Below, in pieces: positions 63,861-64,000 of a DNA stretch of 64,000 nucleotides. Both the position numbers and the translations under genes were made by a program. The DNA is from Candidatus Tanganyikabacteria bacterium (GTDB lineage: Bacteria; Cyanobacteriota; Sericytochromatia; S15B-MN24; VGJW01), in contig VGJW01000005.1 in assembly GCA_016867265.1 (NCBI GenBank), forward strand, positions 79,424-143,423, in the 5' to 3' direction. A model generated the notes under the pieces. The model worked only from the letters and a program-made list of their open reading frames with translations, had not been told where the DNA came from and made no database searches. Position 1 is the stretch's first letter; the number at the start of each line of letters is the position of its first letter.

Positions 63861-64000
63861 GGCCCGCGGTCCGGCGCCGGGCCTGCGGGCTTGTCGGCCT
63901 CAGGACCGCAACCTACCGCTATCGCTCAAGGCGACCATCTCTGGAGGACGTCCGGGAACGCCTGCGCCATCACGCCGCCGCAAGGCCGCGCTTCGGGTAC
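63848..64000 (+). CDS. IS3-family orfB, 3' end beyond window
   Basis: In the -1 frame relative to orfA, from the slippery A AAA AAC, the reading frame is open to the window edge and encodes AVRRRACGLVGLRTATYRYR, then LRHHAAARPRFGY, the N-terminal part of the IS407-group transposase before the DDE domain. It would be made as an OrfAB fusion after -1 frameshifting. Confidence 0.75.

Larger units (their letters stand above)
63523..64000 (+). mobile_element. IS3-family element (IS407-like), right end beyond window
   Basis: Begins around TGACCTGCTCCCCCTAAACC (63523), resembling IS407-group ends, and includes orfA (63594) and the start of orfB in the -1 frame to the window edge. The slippery sequence A AAA AAC at 63848-63854 sits just before the orfA stop, the usual frameshift site. 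The right end and target duplication are outside the window. Confidence 0.8.

Overview
The window is a GC-rich, gene-dense bacterial chromosome segment with about 55 protein genes, three tRNA genes and mobile-element debris at the right end. Genes are often stop/start coupled by 1-4 nt. Many products are lipoproteins with a clear lipobox. The taxon is inferred only. Firmicute-like traits (CIRCE operator, GAAC-N4-GTTC LexA box, order rpsO-pnp-M16 peptidase-dut-dapB-asd) occur beside features seen in cyanobacterial relatives (LpxB-related protein, DUF4332 protein, Wzm/Wzt export, lipoproteins). A deep non-photosynthetic Cyanobacteriota relative such as Sericytochromatia is plausible but unproven.

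Layout. 0-2.6 kb: end of a protein with a FliG-like domain, then a FlhA/SctV export gate, the edge of a flagellar or type III secretion locus. 2.7-9 kb: PucR-type regulator, clpB, aroQ and aroC, RsbW-like ATPase. 9.4-17.2 kb: cell-envelope proteins (cytochrome c-rhodanese fusion, SUMF1-like lipoprotein, subtilase lipoprotein, NHL lipoprotein), an alpha/beta hydrolase and a C39/papain-like candidate cysteine peptidase. 17.2-21.1 kb: fhs, LpxB-related protein, HD protein, tRNA-Arg(CCG), tRNA-His(GTG), tRNA-Arg(TCT). 21.3-28.7 kb, minus strand: def-udk and rpsO-pnp-M16-dut-dapB-asd. 28.8-35.7 kb: zinc-finger/Ig-like membrane protein, second subtilase lipoprotein, short IMPDH-like enzyme, class II fumarase, GNAT, DUF4332 lipoprotein, PAP2 phosphatase. 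35.7-41.9 kb, minus strand: lexA, groES-groEL under CIRCE, tatA, uvrB and a kinase-like membrane protein. 42-51.7 kb: receiver-like protein, SpoIID/LytB lipoprotein, amidohydrolase, ffh-rpsP-khpA, and further lipoproteins. 51.7-62.8 kb: surface-glycan cluster with glycosyltransferases, a flippase-like protein, DUF2304 and DUF2142 proteins, and an ABC exporter. 62.9-64 kb: truncated transposases of three IS families, the last an IS3-type element running off the window with a conserved frameshift site.

How the genes work together. The minus-strand blocks carry housekeeping translation, RNA decay, lysine/cell-wall precursor, DNA repair and chaperone functions. The glycan cluster contains what is needed to build a polysaccharide on a lipid carrier and export it through Wzm/Wzt. 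The FlhA/SctV fragment is the only sign of a secretion or motility machine, and the candidate cysteine peptidase without a signal peptide could be a substrate of it, which is speculative.
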